Source: Avena insularis
Taxonomy: Eukaryota > Streptophyta > Magnoliopsida > Poales > Poaceae
Assembly: GCA_023614405.1 (NCBI GenBank)
Contig: JAJUPC010000040.1
Span: 682,001-746,000, forward strand
Length of the DNA: 64,000 nt
Direction: 5' to 3'
Of this stretch, positions 11,416-22,977 are shown one piece after another; positions within the stretch are counted from its first letter, which is position 1; each line of letters starts with the position of its first letter. Below the pieces are notes generated by a model. That model ran no database searches, was not told the origin of the DNA, and saw nothing but the letters and a program-made list of their open reading frames with translations. The position numbers and the translations under genes were made by a program.

Positions 11416-14400
11416 CCCACGACGAGATGAGCATACCACAAGCTTCGCCATGGTGTGTAGCATCTCCATCAAGAAGGAATCAAGCTGACGAGCTCTTAAT
11501 CGGCCGCATCGATCCAATCCTCGACGACCACCGTCGTCGGCCATCGTTGATCCCGACCACCTTCGGCCTCGCCGAGCCCTTCATCGTGCTCCTGGTGAGA
11601 TCCTCGTGCGAATGCCCTTCGTAAATTTCTTCCTTGCATGCTGAATCGCGATCCCCGCGACCACCTGCCACCGCCGCCACTGGCCGTCGTCGTGCTGCCG
11701 TCTCCGGTGACCAAAAACCAGCCGCGCCGCCACTATTCGGCTTCCCGCATCCCACTGATTCGAACAAGACCACCCCCGCGTGCCCGCATGCTCCCAATCC
11801 GAGGATCAAACAATGATCTGAGGATCATTCCTTGGATGATGTCAGCGTGACATCACGCTGATGTCATATATCATTTTATCATTTCCTAAATTGAGTTATT
11901 CATTTCTATAATAAATAAAAACCTGAGATATGACATGGCAAAGGTCCCACCAGTTAGTGACTGGGGTAGGATTGGCTCTGGTGAGAAAAACCCTTCACTT
12001 CATGCTGACATCACCATTACCTAATAAACACATTTAGTTATTTAATTAAAAATTCATAAAATGATTCAATCTTTAAAATCAATAACTTTTGTTTTATAAT
12101 TCAGAAAAACATGTTTAATATATGAAAATTTTAAGAAAAACAAAATCTACAACTTAAAACTATTATCAAATAATATTATGATGATTATTGAAATAAATAT
12201 TATTTAATAAAAGTTTTATAAATAATAAAACTTTGATAATTCATATTTTAATAATGGTAAATGTTCAAAATATAAATAAAATACCAAAAATCTTAGAAAA
12301 ATAAGAATATTTAAAACTATAATCATGCATTATTACTCCACTTAATTAAATATTTGTTATTTATTAAGTCTTTATAAAGTAATAAGTATTATAAAAATCA
12401 TATCTTATTATTTTTAAATCACAAAAATAAGTGTAATATATCAAAATGATCACAAAAATAATAACTATATGTTAAAAACATAATATTCCACTTTTGAGGT
12501 AAATAAAAATTTAAGCACTTTAATAACTTGAATTTAACGCTATTTCCTTAATTAATAATTCATATAAAAGTAAATAAAAAATTGCTAATAATTCTAAAAA
12601 TTAGCCAATTAAATCTAATAAATAGTATTAGTCTTAAATACTAATATTATGAAGTCAAAATGATTCAACACATTTTAAAAATGCAATTTTATTGATTTAT
12701 CATTCAACCATAAGTGTAGATTATTTTCTAAAAAGATTCTTATCCAATATAAAATCTCCAAGAATAATTTGTAATGAGATAAAACCATTCATTCACTTTA
12801 ACCACAAGTTTATAAACAAATCAAAACACTATAGTGAGTTCATAAGTAGTAAATAATATTGTTTACTTATTCACAAACCTTAACCACACCCTTATTGGGA
12901 GATAAATCCCTTTATACATTTATAATGTAAAGAAACCACTACCAAATAAAAGTAGTACCATTCTTAAGGAACCTTAAAGAAGCATTTGAAGTGAACAAGG
13001 TATAATTATAATAAGAATTACACCTAAAGTCCATCTATGTTTTAAGGTTAACTTTTGTCTACCAGACTTTAAGTATAATGCTAAAAACTTTATTATATAC
13101 TTTATAGTTAACTTTGGTCTGTTATAATTAAGTTATAAAGCATCTCAAATCCAAACTGTTTCAGCAAGCACAAACAACATCAACCACCTCTGATTAGCCA
13201 CAAAGATTGTTTAAACCTTAATAAGGAATCTTTTCTTCAAAAGTTATTCGTTTTGCCACTTCAGTCAACATATGACAATTAATAGTAAACACCTTACTTT
13301 ATACTTTACTTATATATTTAGGATTAATAACACTTAAAGTTCTTTATAAGTGACACTACTTGTAAAGTAAATTTGAAGATAAAAAATTATTATATAAGTA
13401 GTCTTCAAGTAGCATTCCATGTGTGTGTACCTTATTGTTATATAGATATGTGTTGTTCACACACACTCACAAGCCTTAATAATAAGCACAAATATGAAAC
13501 TTAATCTAAAAGAGCAACACATTCCAAAGAAACCATTTCCAGTATTCAAACCCTAGAGCAACGTTATCCCCGGGATTCGAGTTTACTAAATTTCATTACA
13601 TACTTATGCATAAAAGCATCTTGCTTCTTTAAACATTAGTCCTTATTAGACCAATGATGCTGATTTCAGATATTGGATCTTATATTGTCTTGAATACCGT
13701 GAGTGCATAATCTTGCAATCACAAAAGGAAAGTTCACACTTGCTCATGTCCTTTGATTATTTTCTGTAAAGTATTTTGCAAATCCAATGTTGTCATCACC
13801 TGCATTTGAAAAAGGTCAGAAAACACTATTTTCATGATAATATGATTATAGGAACATATTATCTAGGACCTAACAACCAATGTCGCCAGTGATTCTTGCG
13901 CCGTATATTACGCGTTAACCATGAGATTTGGAATGGGACGGAGAAGCCAGCTGTATCCTTTTCCTCTCGTATGGAGGCAACACGACCTTAACGTGACGTG
14001 GTGGATTCCAGATATGGGATCCGGCACTTATTGGGCACACTTATGGTGTATAGATTATCTATGGATGGTGTTTAGTGGATGAACCATTTAATATGGCACT
14101 TGCAAGGGCAACACCAGGTCATAGAGTCTTCGGGAACTCATCAGGGTTTTAGCCTGCCCGAAAGGGGGCTTAACGAAGGTGAGCCAGCCCCGAAGGATCG
14201 TGCAGACATATGAGGTCACAGAGAGGTCAGTGATTGGCTTGGATCTTAGTCTGGGCCTCATACCAAGGAAGTATGAACGGGTTCGCGGCCCGTATTTGCA
14301 ACAAAGCTAAGATCTCCCATGGGTAAAGTAACGCACCTCTACAGAGTGTAAGAACTGTAACTTGTTACTCCTTGTTCCGGGAAGGAGCTGCGAACGCGGC

Positions 14401-15086
14401 GGGAAAGGAACTCCATGAAAGTTCTGGTAAACCCGTGAAGGCTGACGGACATAGCTTTTCAGAATAAAAGCAACCTTTGAAGAAATGTTTACGAAAACCT
14501 GCATTGCCTACGACCTATGGTCTGTGGCTGTAGATATAGTGGATCAAACACTCCTTTTATAGTGAACTTGCTGAGTACGCTCGTACTCAAAGTATCCTCT
14601 TAACCCTTGCTAGATTCTGAAGCCATTAAGACGACGTCTACATCAAGTCATACTCCAGGATTCATCATCAAAGGCTAAAGCTCTTCAATGAAGTCAAGAA
14701 AGTCAACATATACATCCACTCAAGTGAAGACGAAGTTACTAATTAGATAGGAATATAATCTCTAGCCATAGAACCTATTTCTATAGCGTATTGCAATAGC
14801 AGCAATGCCAGACCATTAGTTAAAATACTAGTCTTAATAGTATGATAGTTTTTGAGTTGTTTATCTCTGATTCTTCTTTGTAAGAAGTTTTTTCTCTCTC
14901 TTTAACCTAGAGTGTTCTCTGGATCTTATGTAAAGAGTTGAGTTGTAACCTATAGTCATGTCTTGGAGCCGTCGTGTTTCTGTTGTACCACTCTGAGGGA
15001 TGTAATACTAGTGAACGATGTTTCATTAGTGTTATGTCAACGACTATAGTGCACTACATCATGCAGTGGTATGCTGGGTCACCGCA
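11416..15086. repeat. Right half of the sequence split by C1; probable decayed gypsy LTR
   Basis: 11416-11815 continues the GC-rich leader-like tract. 11880-13500 is very AT-rich. 13860-15060 has mixed composition, resembling the distal part of long Triticeae LTRs. Near 15056-15076 the text GCAGTGGTATGCTGGG could be an LTR end (CA) followed by a TGGTAT primer-site remnant, which would make this a plus-strand 5' LTR, but that is weak. I see no protein-coding gene. Homology to L1 begins at about 15087. Confidence 0.4.
11842..11861. repeat. Near-perfect 20-bp inverted repeat
   Basis: Arms TCAGCGTGA (11842-11850) and TCACGCTGA (11853-11861) are exact reverse complements around a 2-bp CA spacer. 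The hairpin sits at the boundary between the GC-rich leader-like tract and the AT-rich tract. Confidence 0.85.
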
Positions 15087-16088
15087 CATGCGTTCCATAT
15101 ATAGTCATACGTGCTCGCAATGAGAACTTGCACAACATCTTTTGTCCAGCCAGCCCATTGCAGCGGGGCCTCAAGATAATCTACTAGAAATTAAGGCACT
15201 CCTTTTAATAAAGCACCGAAGCAAAGAATTAACACTACGTGAACACATGTGATCCTCATATCACAGCCATCCCCTCCAGTTGTCCCAATTTCTGTCACTT
15301 TGGAGCCTTTGGTTCTGGACAATGATATGTGTACACAACTTGCAGATAAGATCACAAACAATATTATCATCATGAATCAATATCATGTTCAGATCTGAGA
15401 TCATGGAACTCGGGCCCTAGTGACAAGCATTAAGCATAACAAGTTGCAAAAAAGTCAAATAGCACTAATAAAGATACGAGGCACCATGCCCTAACAATCT
15501 TATTCGATTACATGATAGATCGCATCCAATCCCTACCATCCCCATAGCCTACAGCGGGGGATTACTCACTCATGGATGGGGAAACATGGATGGTTGATGG
15601 AGTGGCCTCGGTGATGATGATGGCGATGATCTCCTCCAAATCCCTGTCCGTGAGTGCGAACGGAGTTCGATTCGATTCACAGTTTACGGTGGTGGCACAA
15701 ATAAAATCTTTCTAGAAAAACGTTAAACCCCCTTCATTTTTAGGTCAAGAGGATTTAAGTAGGTGAAGAGGGAGTCTGAGGGGTTCCCCGAGGTGGCCAA
15801 ACCCCCTCCAGGCTTGGCCTGGTCCAGCCCGTGCGGCCAGGGGGTGTGGGACCCTTGTGGCCCACCTCTGCCTCGTCTTCTGGCTCCGTGAGTCTTCTGG
15901 TAAAATAGGATTTTTGGCATATTTTCCAGGTTTTTCCTGAAAGTTGATTTTCTACATAAAAACTAGACACCAAAGCAATTCTGCTGAAAACAGCGCCAGT
16001 CCGTGTTAGTTGTATCCAAATCACACAAGTTTAGAGGAGAAACAATAGCAAAAGTGTTCAGGAAATTAGATACGTTTTGGACGTATCA
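15087..16088 (-). repeat. L1 left LTR, truncated at its left end
   Basis: About 1.0 kb remains. Its first 363 bp align with 18197-18558; the remainder, to GACGTATCA at 16088, has no partner in the right LTR because that copy is cut off. The sequence matching the first 373 bp of the right LTR is absent on the left. Confidence 0.75.
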
Positions 16089-16101
16089 AATTGCCCCAAG
16101 C
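16089..16101 (-). promoter_or_regulatory. L1 polypurine tract
   Basis: The minus strand reads GCTTGGGGCAATT directly before the LTR start TGATACGTCC. Confidence 0.65.
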
Positions 16102-17794
16102 TTAGCTTATTTCTTGTCCTCAAGCAATTCAGTTGAAAACTGAGTGCAATAAAAGAAACTTTCATGAACACATTTGCTTCATATGATGTAAATATTCTCA
16201 GCACATGAGTAGATATTTAGACAATTCATAAAAAGGAGTATGCAACTAAGTCAACTTAATAGTCATTGCAATCTATGAAGAGATTCCAACTCAATAGTAA
16301 GTACCATGAAACATAAACATGAGCAACATTGCAATGCTCATAAGATGGTATGGTAGAGTGGTATCTCGCTTGCCTTTGATTGTGGAGCAAAACATAAACG
16401 GCAAGGCACCTCTGAAGTTCAAGTGAATACAAGAAGTAAAGATATCAAAGATATAAGCATCAAAGTCATGACATAATTAACCAAGTTTTGAGACAAGCAC
16501 ATTACACTAAGAATGACAACTATGCTCTCAAGAAGGTGCTCATAGAATAAGTGGTGACTCAACAAGGAAGTGAAAAGGTTTTGAAAAGTTTGAAAGGCTT
16601 CCAAATGCTGAAGGTATGGTACTCATTATCTTTGAGCTCTCATTGCCCCTATCATAGGAATCTTTAGATGGTTAAGGTGAAAGTGAGGACCAATATGAGT
16701 TATATGATTGACAGACCATAAACTGGAAATCTCATGTCCCTTGAGTACGAGGGCCGCTTCTCATGCTACTCAACTTTAGTTACCGGTAAGTTCTTGTCAT
16801 AGTAAGTACATGTGTATCATAGAGAACCTCCAACTCGGTACCCCTTGCACATGATACATGATCTATCTCATATCAAAATGACAAGGCAAGCAGATAATGA
16901 GCATCTCAGCAATCTTCTTATTTACCATGGGAAAATGGTGCTTTTTTCTCTCTTTCCTCTTTTCTGTGTGTCTGTTTTTTATAAGAAGAAAGCTTCATAG
17001 ATTGCTCACTATGGTTATGCTGCAAGTTTCCACCATGATTAGGCATGGCTTAGGCTAGCGGCCCAGGCAATTCTCTAACACATATACATAACTCCATGAA
17101 ATTACAAGCTCCCCTTTTATTTCACACCGACGACATCCATAAAAAAAAGAGCATGATATCAATTGGGTATATATTTACATGTATTGAAAGCGTTCCCCGT
17201 GACAGCATGGTTCTGCTAACTCCAAGCCTATAATTTGCAAACATACAACTTTCATTGACAGTCACAATGGTTCAGGTTTATTAAGTGCAAGAAATAAAGT
17301 GTGACATCAAGTTCGTGAGAGCTTTACTAACCAAATTTCTCATAACAAGCAAACATTTTATTTGGAAGAAAACAAGGCATAATGAATATGCACGGAATAA
17401 CAAATGATGCTAGTAGGTAGGTATGGTGGACACTTTTGACAATATTGGTTTTGTAGAGTTGGAAACACGAGTAGAGCCCATACTCAGTGCAAGTGAAGGT
17501 TAGCAATAGAAAGGGAGCGACAAACGAGAGAGCAATAACTGTCATAATCATGCTTGCAACAAAACATAATTAATTATGGCATAAAAGTGATACAAGAACT
17601 ATGAGGCAAAATAAATCATCGAGGCTTAACTGACTTTGGTTCACTCATATGCATACGTGAGCATGTGCCAAGTCGATTCAAATGAAACATTCAGAGGAGG
17701 ATACCACAATGTCATACCAAGTTATGAATAGAACAATGCAAAGGATGGCAGGGAACAATAATAGATCCAAGTGAAATTATAAACAAAGTTATGC
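16102..17794 (-). other. L1 internal region without coding capacity
   Basis: 1.7 kb in which no frame longer than about 75 codons occurs and none shows a Gag or Pol motif. The region lies between a recognisable PPT and PBS, so it is the internal domain of a non-autonomous element rather than intergenic DNA. Confidence 0.7.
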
Positions 17795-17812
17795 TCCCCA
17801 GCAATGGCGCCA
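17795..17812 (-). promoter_or_regulatory. L1 primer-binding site
   Basis: The minus strand reads TGGCGCCATTGCTGGGGA. The TGGCGCC...GGGGA pattern is the primer-binding type I recall for many Triticeae gypsy elements (tRNA-Asp type). It lies 11 bp from the right LTR. Confidence 0.7.
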
Positions 17813-17823
17813 GAAAATAGTCT

Positions 17824-18558
17824 TGATGACCCACAAGTATAGGGGATCGCAACAGTATTTGAGGGTAGTATAACCCAATTTATTGATTCGACACAAGGGG
17901 AGCCAAAGAATACTTATAAGCCTTAACAACTGAGTTGTCAATTCAGCTGAACCTGGAAATAATCTTGCTCACATTAGTTTATCAGTAGCAAAAGTTTTGT
18001 AGTAGCAACAGCAAAGTAACAGTAGCAGTAAAACAAAGGAAGTAGTAACAATAGTAGAAAACGGTAGGATATGAATGCGGTAGGCATAGGGATGGATGGA
18101 AGGGCGTTTCATGGACGAGACTATTCATATAACTTCAAGATCTAGGGCATTTTCAGATAAATAAGATAAAGCATCCAAGTACTAAATAATCATAGGCATG
18201 TGTTCCATATATAGTCATACGTGCTCGCAATGAGAGCTTGCAGAACATCTTTTGTCCAGCCAGCCCATTGCAGCGGGGCCTTAAGGGAATCTACTGGCAA
18301 TTAAGGTACTCCTTTTAATAGAGCACCAGGGCAAAGAATTAACACTCCGTGAACACATGTGATCCTCATATCACAACCATCCCCTCCAGTTGTCCTAATT
18401 TATGTCACTTCTGGGCCTTTGGTTCCGGACAATGATATGTGTACACAACTTGCAGATAAGATCACAAACAATACTAACATCATGAATCAATACATGTTCA
18501 GATCTGAGATCATGGCACTCGGGCCCTAGTGACAAGCATTACGCATAAAAAGTTGCAA
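17824..18558 (-). repeat. L1 right LTR, truncated at its right end
   Basis: Begins TGATGACCCACAAG and is collinear with the left LTR from 18197 to GTTGCAA at 18552-18558. It then stops abruptly and gypsy coding sequence follows, so a deletion joined L1 to G1a. Confidence 0.75.
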
Positions 18559-21552
18559 CAGCTGGAATATCAGTCGAGCATGTATCTGAAACCTTGCCCC
18601 GTCAATTCAAGTGCAACAAGAGTATAGCCCAACCAACCATTCACCAAGTACGGATAGTCTGTGAATGCCCCGATGTATTTCTAGATGTTTTGCCCGGTAT
18701 GCCCCCAGATCGAGATATCGAGTTTATCATTGAACTAATACCTAGAACCGGACCCATAGCCCAGAGAAAATATAGTATGAACCCGTCTGTACTAGTGGAA
18801 CTGAAGAAGCAACTGGATGCCATGCTGGAAATTGGATTGATTCAACCAAGTGCGTCACCATGGAGATCACCTATTTTGTTTGTGGACAAGAAAGATGGAG
18901 GTAACCGTTTGTGTACAGATTATCGTAAGTTGAATGATGTTACCATCAAGAACAAGTACCCGTTGCCAAAAATAGAAGACCTGTTCGACCAGTTCACTGG
19001 TGCCAAACTGTTTTCTAAGATTGATCTTAGAACTGGCTATCATCAACTCAAGATTCGCACAGAGGATATTCCAAAGACTGCCTTTACCACCAGATATGGA
19101 TTATACGAGTATACTGTCGTGTCTTTTGGATTAACCAATGCCCCCGCTTATTTCATGAACCTCATGAATAAGAATTTTATGGACTTCCTGGATAAGTTTG
19201 TCGTTGTTTTTATTGATGACATTTTGATTTATTCCAAATCAGAAGAAAAACATGAGCTACACCTAATGACCATTCTTGGAACCCTTAGAGAGCATCAGAT
19301 GTATGCCAAGTTTAGCAAATGTGAATTCTGGTTACAGGAGGTAGGATTCCTCGGACATATTGTATCAGCCGGAGGAATGGCCGTTGACCCTGCGAAGGTG
19401 AAGGATGTTGAAGATTGGCAAGCCCCAACCACTCAAACCTAAGTTCGTGCATTTCTCGGATTAGAGGGATACTACCGCAAGTTTGTAGAAGGATTCTCGA
19501 GTATTGCCAGACCCATGACCCAATTGCTGAAGAAGGACAAGAAGTTTGAATGGACAGACAAATGTGAAGCGAGTTTTCAAGAACTCAAGAGGAGATTGAT
19601 TTCAGCCTCAATCTTGATCATGCCGGATATCACGAAGCCCTTTGATGTGTATTGTGACGCATCCAAGATCGGTCTCGGATGTGTGCTAATGCAAGAAGGC
19701 AAAGTTATATCTAATCTATCCCGACAACTGAAGCAGCATGAAAGAATTATCCAACCCATGACCTTGAACTAGAAGCCGTAGTTCTAGCCCTGAAGACATG
19801 AAGGCATTACCTTATGGGTAACCGTTGTGAGATTTATTCGGATCACAAGAGCTTGAAGTATATATTCACTCAGAAGGAGCTGAATATGAGGTAGAGAAGA
19901 TGGATTGAGCTAATCAAGGACTATGATCTGGACATTCACTATCATCCCGGTAAAGCCAATGTGGTAGTAGATGCCCTTAGCAGATTGTCATGTCGTTTGA
20001 ACGCCATGATTCTGAAGGAGCAACCCAGTTTGCACAAAGAGATGGAAGATTTCCGAATGGAATTAGGGAGTGAAGGAGTTTTTGCTAGCATAGAACTTCA
20101 ACCCACTTTGATCAGTCAGATCAAGGAGGCGCAGAAAGGAAATGCTAGTATCGACGAAATCAAACGTCGTATTAGTACAGGCAAAGTACCCGGATTCACC
20201 GAAGACGAAGAGGGAGTTCTGTGGTACAAAGGACGTCTCTGTGTACCAGGAGATTCGGAGTTGAAATAAGTTATTTTGAAAGAGGCCCATGATACTCTTT
20301 ATTCTATCCACCCCAGAAGAACGAAGATGTATCAGGATTTGAAGGAACACTTTTGGTGGCATAAGATGAAGAGAGAAATCGGAAGCTATATCGCCAAGTG
20401 TGATATCTGTCAGAGAGTCAAGGCGGGACATCAAAGACCCGCAGGACTGTTGAAACCCTTACAGATTCCGGAATGGAAATGCAATTCAGTTGGAATGGAC
20501 ATTATCACCAGATTGCCTACTTCTAGTAGGGGAAATTACTCTATCTCGGTCATAGTTGACAGATTGTCCAAAGTCGCCAATTTCTTACCAGTCAAGACCA
20601 CATACCATAGTTCGAAACTAGCAGAGTTATACATCTCTAGAATCGTTAGTTTGCATGGAGTTCCCAAGAACATCGTATCGGATCGAGGAACCCAGTTTAC
20701 CTCGAGATTCTGGAATAAAGTCCAAGAAGGTTTAGGCACCCAACTGGATTTCAGCACAACGTATCACCCTCAAACCGATGGACAAACAGAGCGAGTAAAT
20801 CAAATACTCGAAGATATGTTGAGAGCATGTGTGCTAGAGTATGGATCTAAATGGGAAGACTGTCTGCCTTTGTAGAATTTTCATACAACAACAGTTGTCA
20901 AGCTAGTCTGCAAATGGACCCATTTGAATTCATGTATGGACGGAAGTGTCACACCCCTTTGAATTGGTCGGAAGTAGGAGAGAGTCAGATTTTCGGACCC
21001 GACATCCTACGAGGAGTAGAAGAGAAAGTTCACAAGATTCGTGAGCACCTCAAGACCGCCCAGTCAAGACAGAAGAGTTACGCCGACAAGAGACGTCGAG
21101 ACCTCGCTTTCAATATCGGAGATTTTGTATATCTCAAAGTGTCGCCTTTGAAGGGAATGCAGCGTTTCCAACTCAAAGGAAAGTTAGCCCCCAGGTATAT
21201 TGGACCCTTCAAGATTCTAAATCGTCGAGGAAAAGTATTATATCAATTGGAACTGCCATAGGAAATGTTAGCAGTGCACAATGTGTTCCATATATCGTTA
21301 CTTCGCAAATGTCCCGAAGTTCCGGAGAAGACCGAAGTTTTCAAGAACATTGATCACCGTACCATAGAGATCAACGATGACCTGGCGTATCCCGAAGTAC
21401 CCATCCGTATTTTGGAAGAAGCTTTCAGAACCACTAGAACCCGAAGCAACAAGTTTCTCAAGATTCAGTGGAGCAACCACACTGAAGAAGAAGCTACCTG
21501 GGAGCGAGAAGGTCACATCAGGATGGAGTTTCCTGATCTCTTTAAATCCTAG
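18559..21552 (+). pseudogene. G1a: gypsy chromovirus pol (RT, RNase H, integrase, chromodomain), 5'-truncated and broken
   Basis: The 5' LTR, gag and protease are missing. RT is open from 18594 to a TAA at 19440-19442 and shows [31 protein letters not shown] and [10 protein letters not shown]. RNase H continues (FDVYCDASK, ADALSRL) with a frameshift near 19750 and stops at 19799-19801 and 19892-19894. The integrase frame at 20276-20875 has H5, H12, C42, C45 and catalytic D75, D136, E172 (35 residues between the last two). A frameshift near 20870 and a stop at 21259-21261 follow. The C-terminus contains WSNHTEEEATWERE, a chromodomain signature of Tekay-type chromoviruses. RT before integrase defines Ty3/gypsy. 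The TAA at 19440 and the stop at 21259 recur in the second copy, so the element was dead before duplication. Confidence 0.92.
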
Positions 21553-21600
21553 GTAAGCTTTTTTTCTTCCTTTTTCAAATCTCGGGACGAGATTTTGTTT

Positions 21601-21614
21601 AAGGGGGGACGATT
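21601..21614 (+). promoter_or_regulatory. G1a polypurine tract
   Basis: AAGGGGGGAC directly upstream of the LTR start TGTAACATCCC (21615). The same string precedes the G1b LTR. Confidence 0.8.
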
Positions 21615-22880
21615 TGTAACATCCCAAAAATATAAAACAATGATCATCAAACTCTAATCACTAAAATTAGGGTTAACAAAAACTTTGAGTAATTAAAATC
21701 ATATGAATGCATGTGTGTATGTGATGATTTGATAAATGCATGAATGAACTTGTGTGATTAACCTAAATAGCAAGAAATGGTTTAAAGATGAAAATAACAT
21801 CATATAAAACATTTCCAAGCAGAAACAAATAAAGAGAAAATCAAAAACAAATCAATGAAGGCAAATGGTCATTTTTGCCAATCTTGCTCACTAGGTCACT
21901 TTGAGTGTTTCTAGTCCAAGATTTCAAACAGAAACTTTTCCAATTCTTTTCACCCTTTTCTAGACCAAGTAAAAGTGAGCAAAGCCCACCTTTCAAACTT
22001 GCAGAAATATTTGACAACCTCATTCAAATGACAATTCAAAATTGAATCTTTATCATATGTGAAGATCACACATTTTCAAAACCCAACCAAACTAGTGCCC
22101 CTTGACTAATCCAACTAACCAGAGACTCCCTAGTATATTCCTAGCAAACCCACCAAGTTTGAATCCAAAATTCAAATTTGAATTTGTTTCGGCCATTTCA
22201 TCAAACACCTTGTTTGCAGTAAACAAATAAACAACAAAAACTATAGTGAGCAGTGAATTTGGCCAACCTTGTTCCCTCTCTAGCTCTCACTACACTCTCA
22301 GTAGATGATCTAGCCTAATTAACAAGCCTTAGCACCACTGTGAGCTTAGCATAGCCATTAATGGTGACCATGCGGAGCCCACTTGCCAAACCCAATGTCG
22401 CCAGCGAGCTAGAGGAAGAACTACCCCCGCCAACCTTGTCTGGAACACGCAGCACCATCCACCGCCACTTCCTGTCCCAGCCCCGAGCGCAGCCAGCCCC
22501 TGGACCACACTGCCCGAGCATGCCAAGCCTCTCTGCGTGCGAGCCAAGAGCGCGTCAGTGCGCCACACTCGACCAGCACCCACAGACCACGCGTCACCCT
22601 TGCCGCTTCTGTGCGTGATCGCCAACACTCCAGCACCCCACCAGACAACCTCGTTCGCCGCCAAGCGACCAGGAGCACCCGTGCGCCATTAAATTTGCCG
22701 TTGGACCCGCCCAGAGCGTCGACGTGTTCCGACAGATCAGCACCGCCCCACGCCTCGCCACCACGCCATTGAGCTTTGCCAGGGAGCACAACACCGTACC
22801 TACCGTCGCCCATGCCATTAGCCCTCTGTGTCGTCAACCACGATGAGCTCAGCCCGCGCCCGTCGGTCCCCTTTAGCCAC

Positions 22881-22888
22881 TATAAAAG
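22881..22888 (+). promoter_or_regulatory. TATA box of G1a LTR
   Basis: TATAAAAG in the context CCACTATAAAAGGAGACC, followed by a pyrimidine-rich leader. It is about 90 bp upstream of the C2 insertion and is repeated at 49744-49751 in G1b. Confidence 0.65.
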
Positions 22889-22972
22889 GAGACCTCCCCC
22901 GCTCATTTTCTTCACACCAGTTCACTCTCCACCTCTCACTTATCACACCCACTCACTCCCGGAGCAAGGCGA

Positions 22973-22977
22973 GCACC
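22973..22977. other. Target-site duplication of C2, left (GCACC)
   Basis: GCACC precedes the C2 LTR and recurs at 31180-31184 after it. Confidence 0.95.

Larger units (their letters stand above)
15087..18558 (-). mobile_element. L1: non-coding LTR element, both LTRs truncated
   Basis: 15087-15449 and 18197-18558 are homologous direct repeats and form the overlapping part of two LTRs. The left LTR ends ...TTTTGGACGTATCA at 16088, followed by a polypurine tract. The right LTR starts TGATGACCCACAAGTATAGG at 17824, preceded by a TGGCGCC-type primer-binding site. On the minus strand the LTR would begin TGATACGTCC, a start common in Triticeae gypsy-like elements. The internal region is only 1.7 kb with no coding domain, so it is non-autonomous. 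The left LTR lacks its first part and the right LTR lacks its last part. Confidence 0.75.
21615..22977 (+). repeat. G1a 3' LTR, first part
   Basis: Starts TGTAACATCCC. AT-rich to about 22340, then GC-rich with a TATAAAAG box at 22881-22888. Interrupted at 22977 by C2 and continuing at 31185. GC-rich open frames here on both strands (for example 22421-22837 minus) lie inside the LTR and show no domain. Confidence 0.92.

Noticed and set aside
1..15086. 1-2375 plus 11416-15086 as the missing 5' LTR of G1a
   Set aside because: The architecture is similar and it lies upstream in the right orientation, but the sequence does not align with the G1 3' LTR.
22329..22837. Overlapping open frames of 70-140 codons on both strands in the G1 LTR
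   Set aside because: They lie inside a GC-rich LTR promoter/leader, and the equivalent region in G1b breaks them with indels; stop-poor GC-rich DNA is sufficient explanation.
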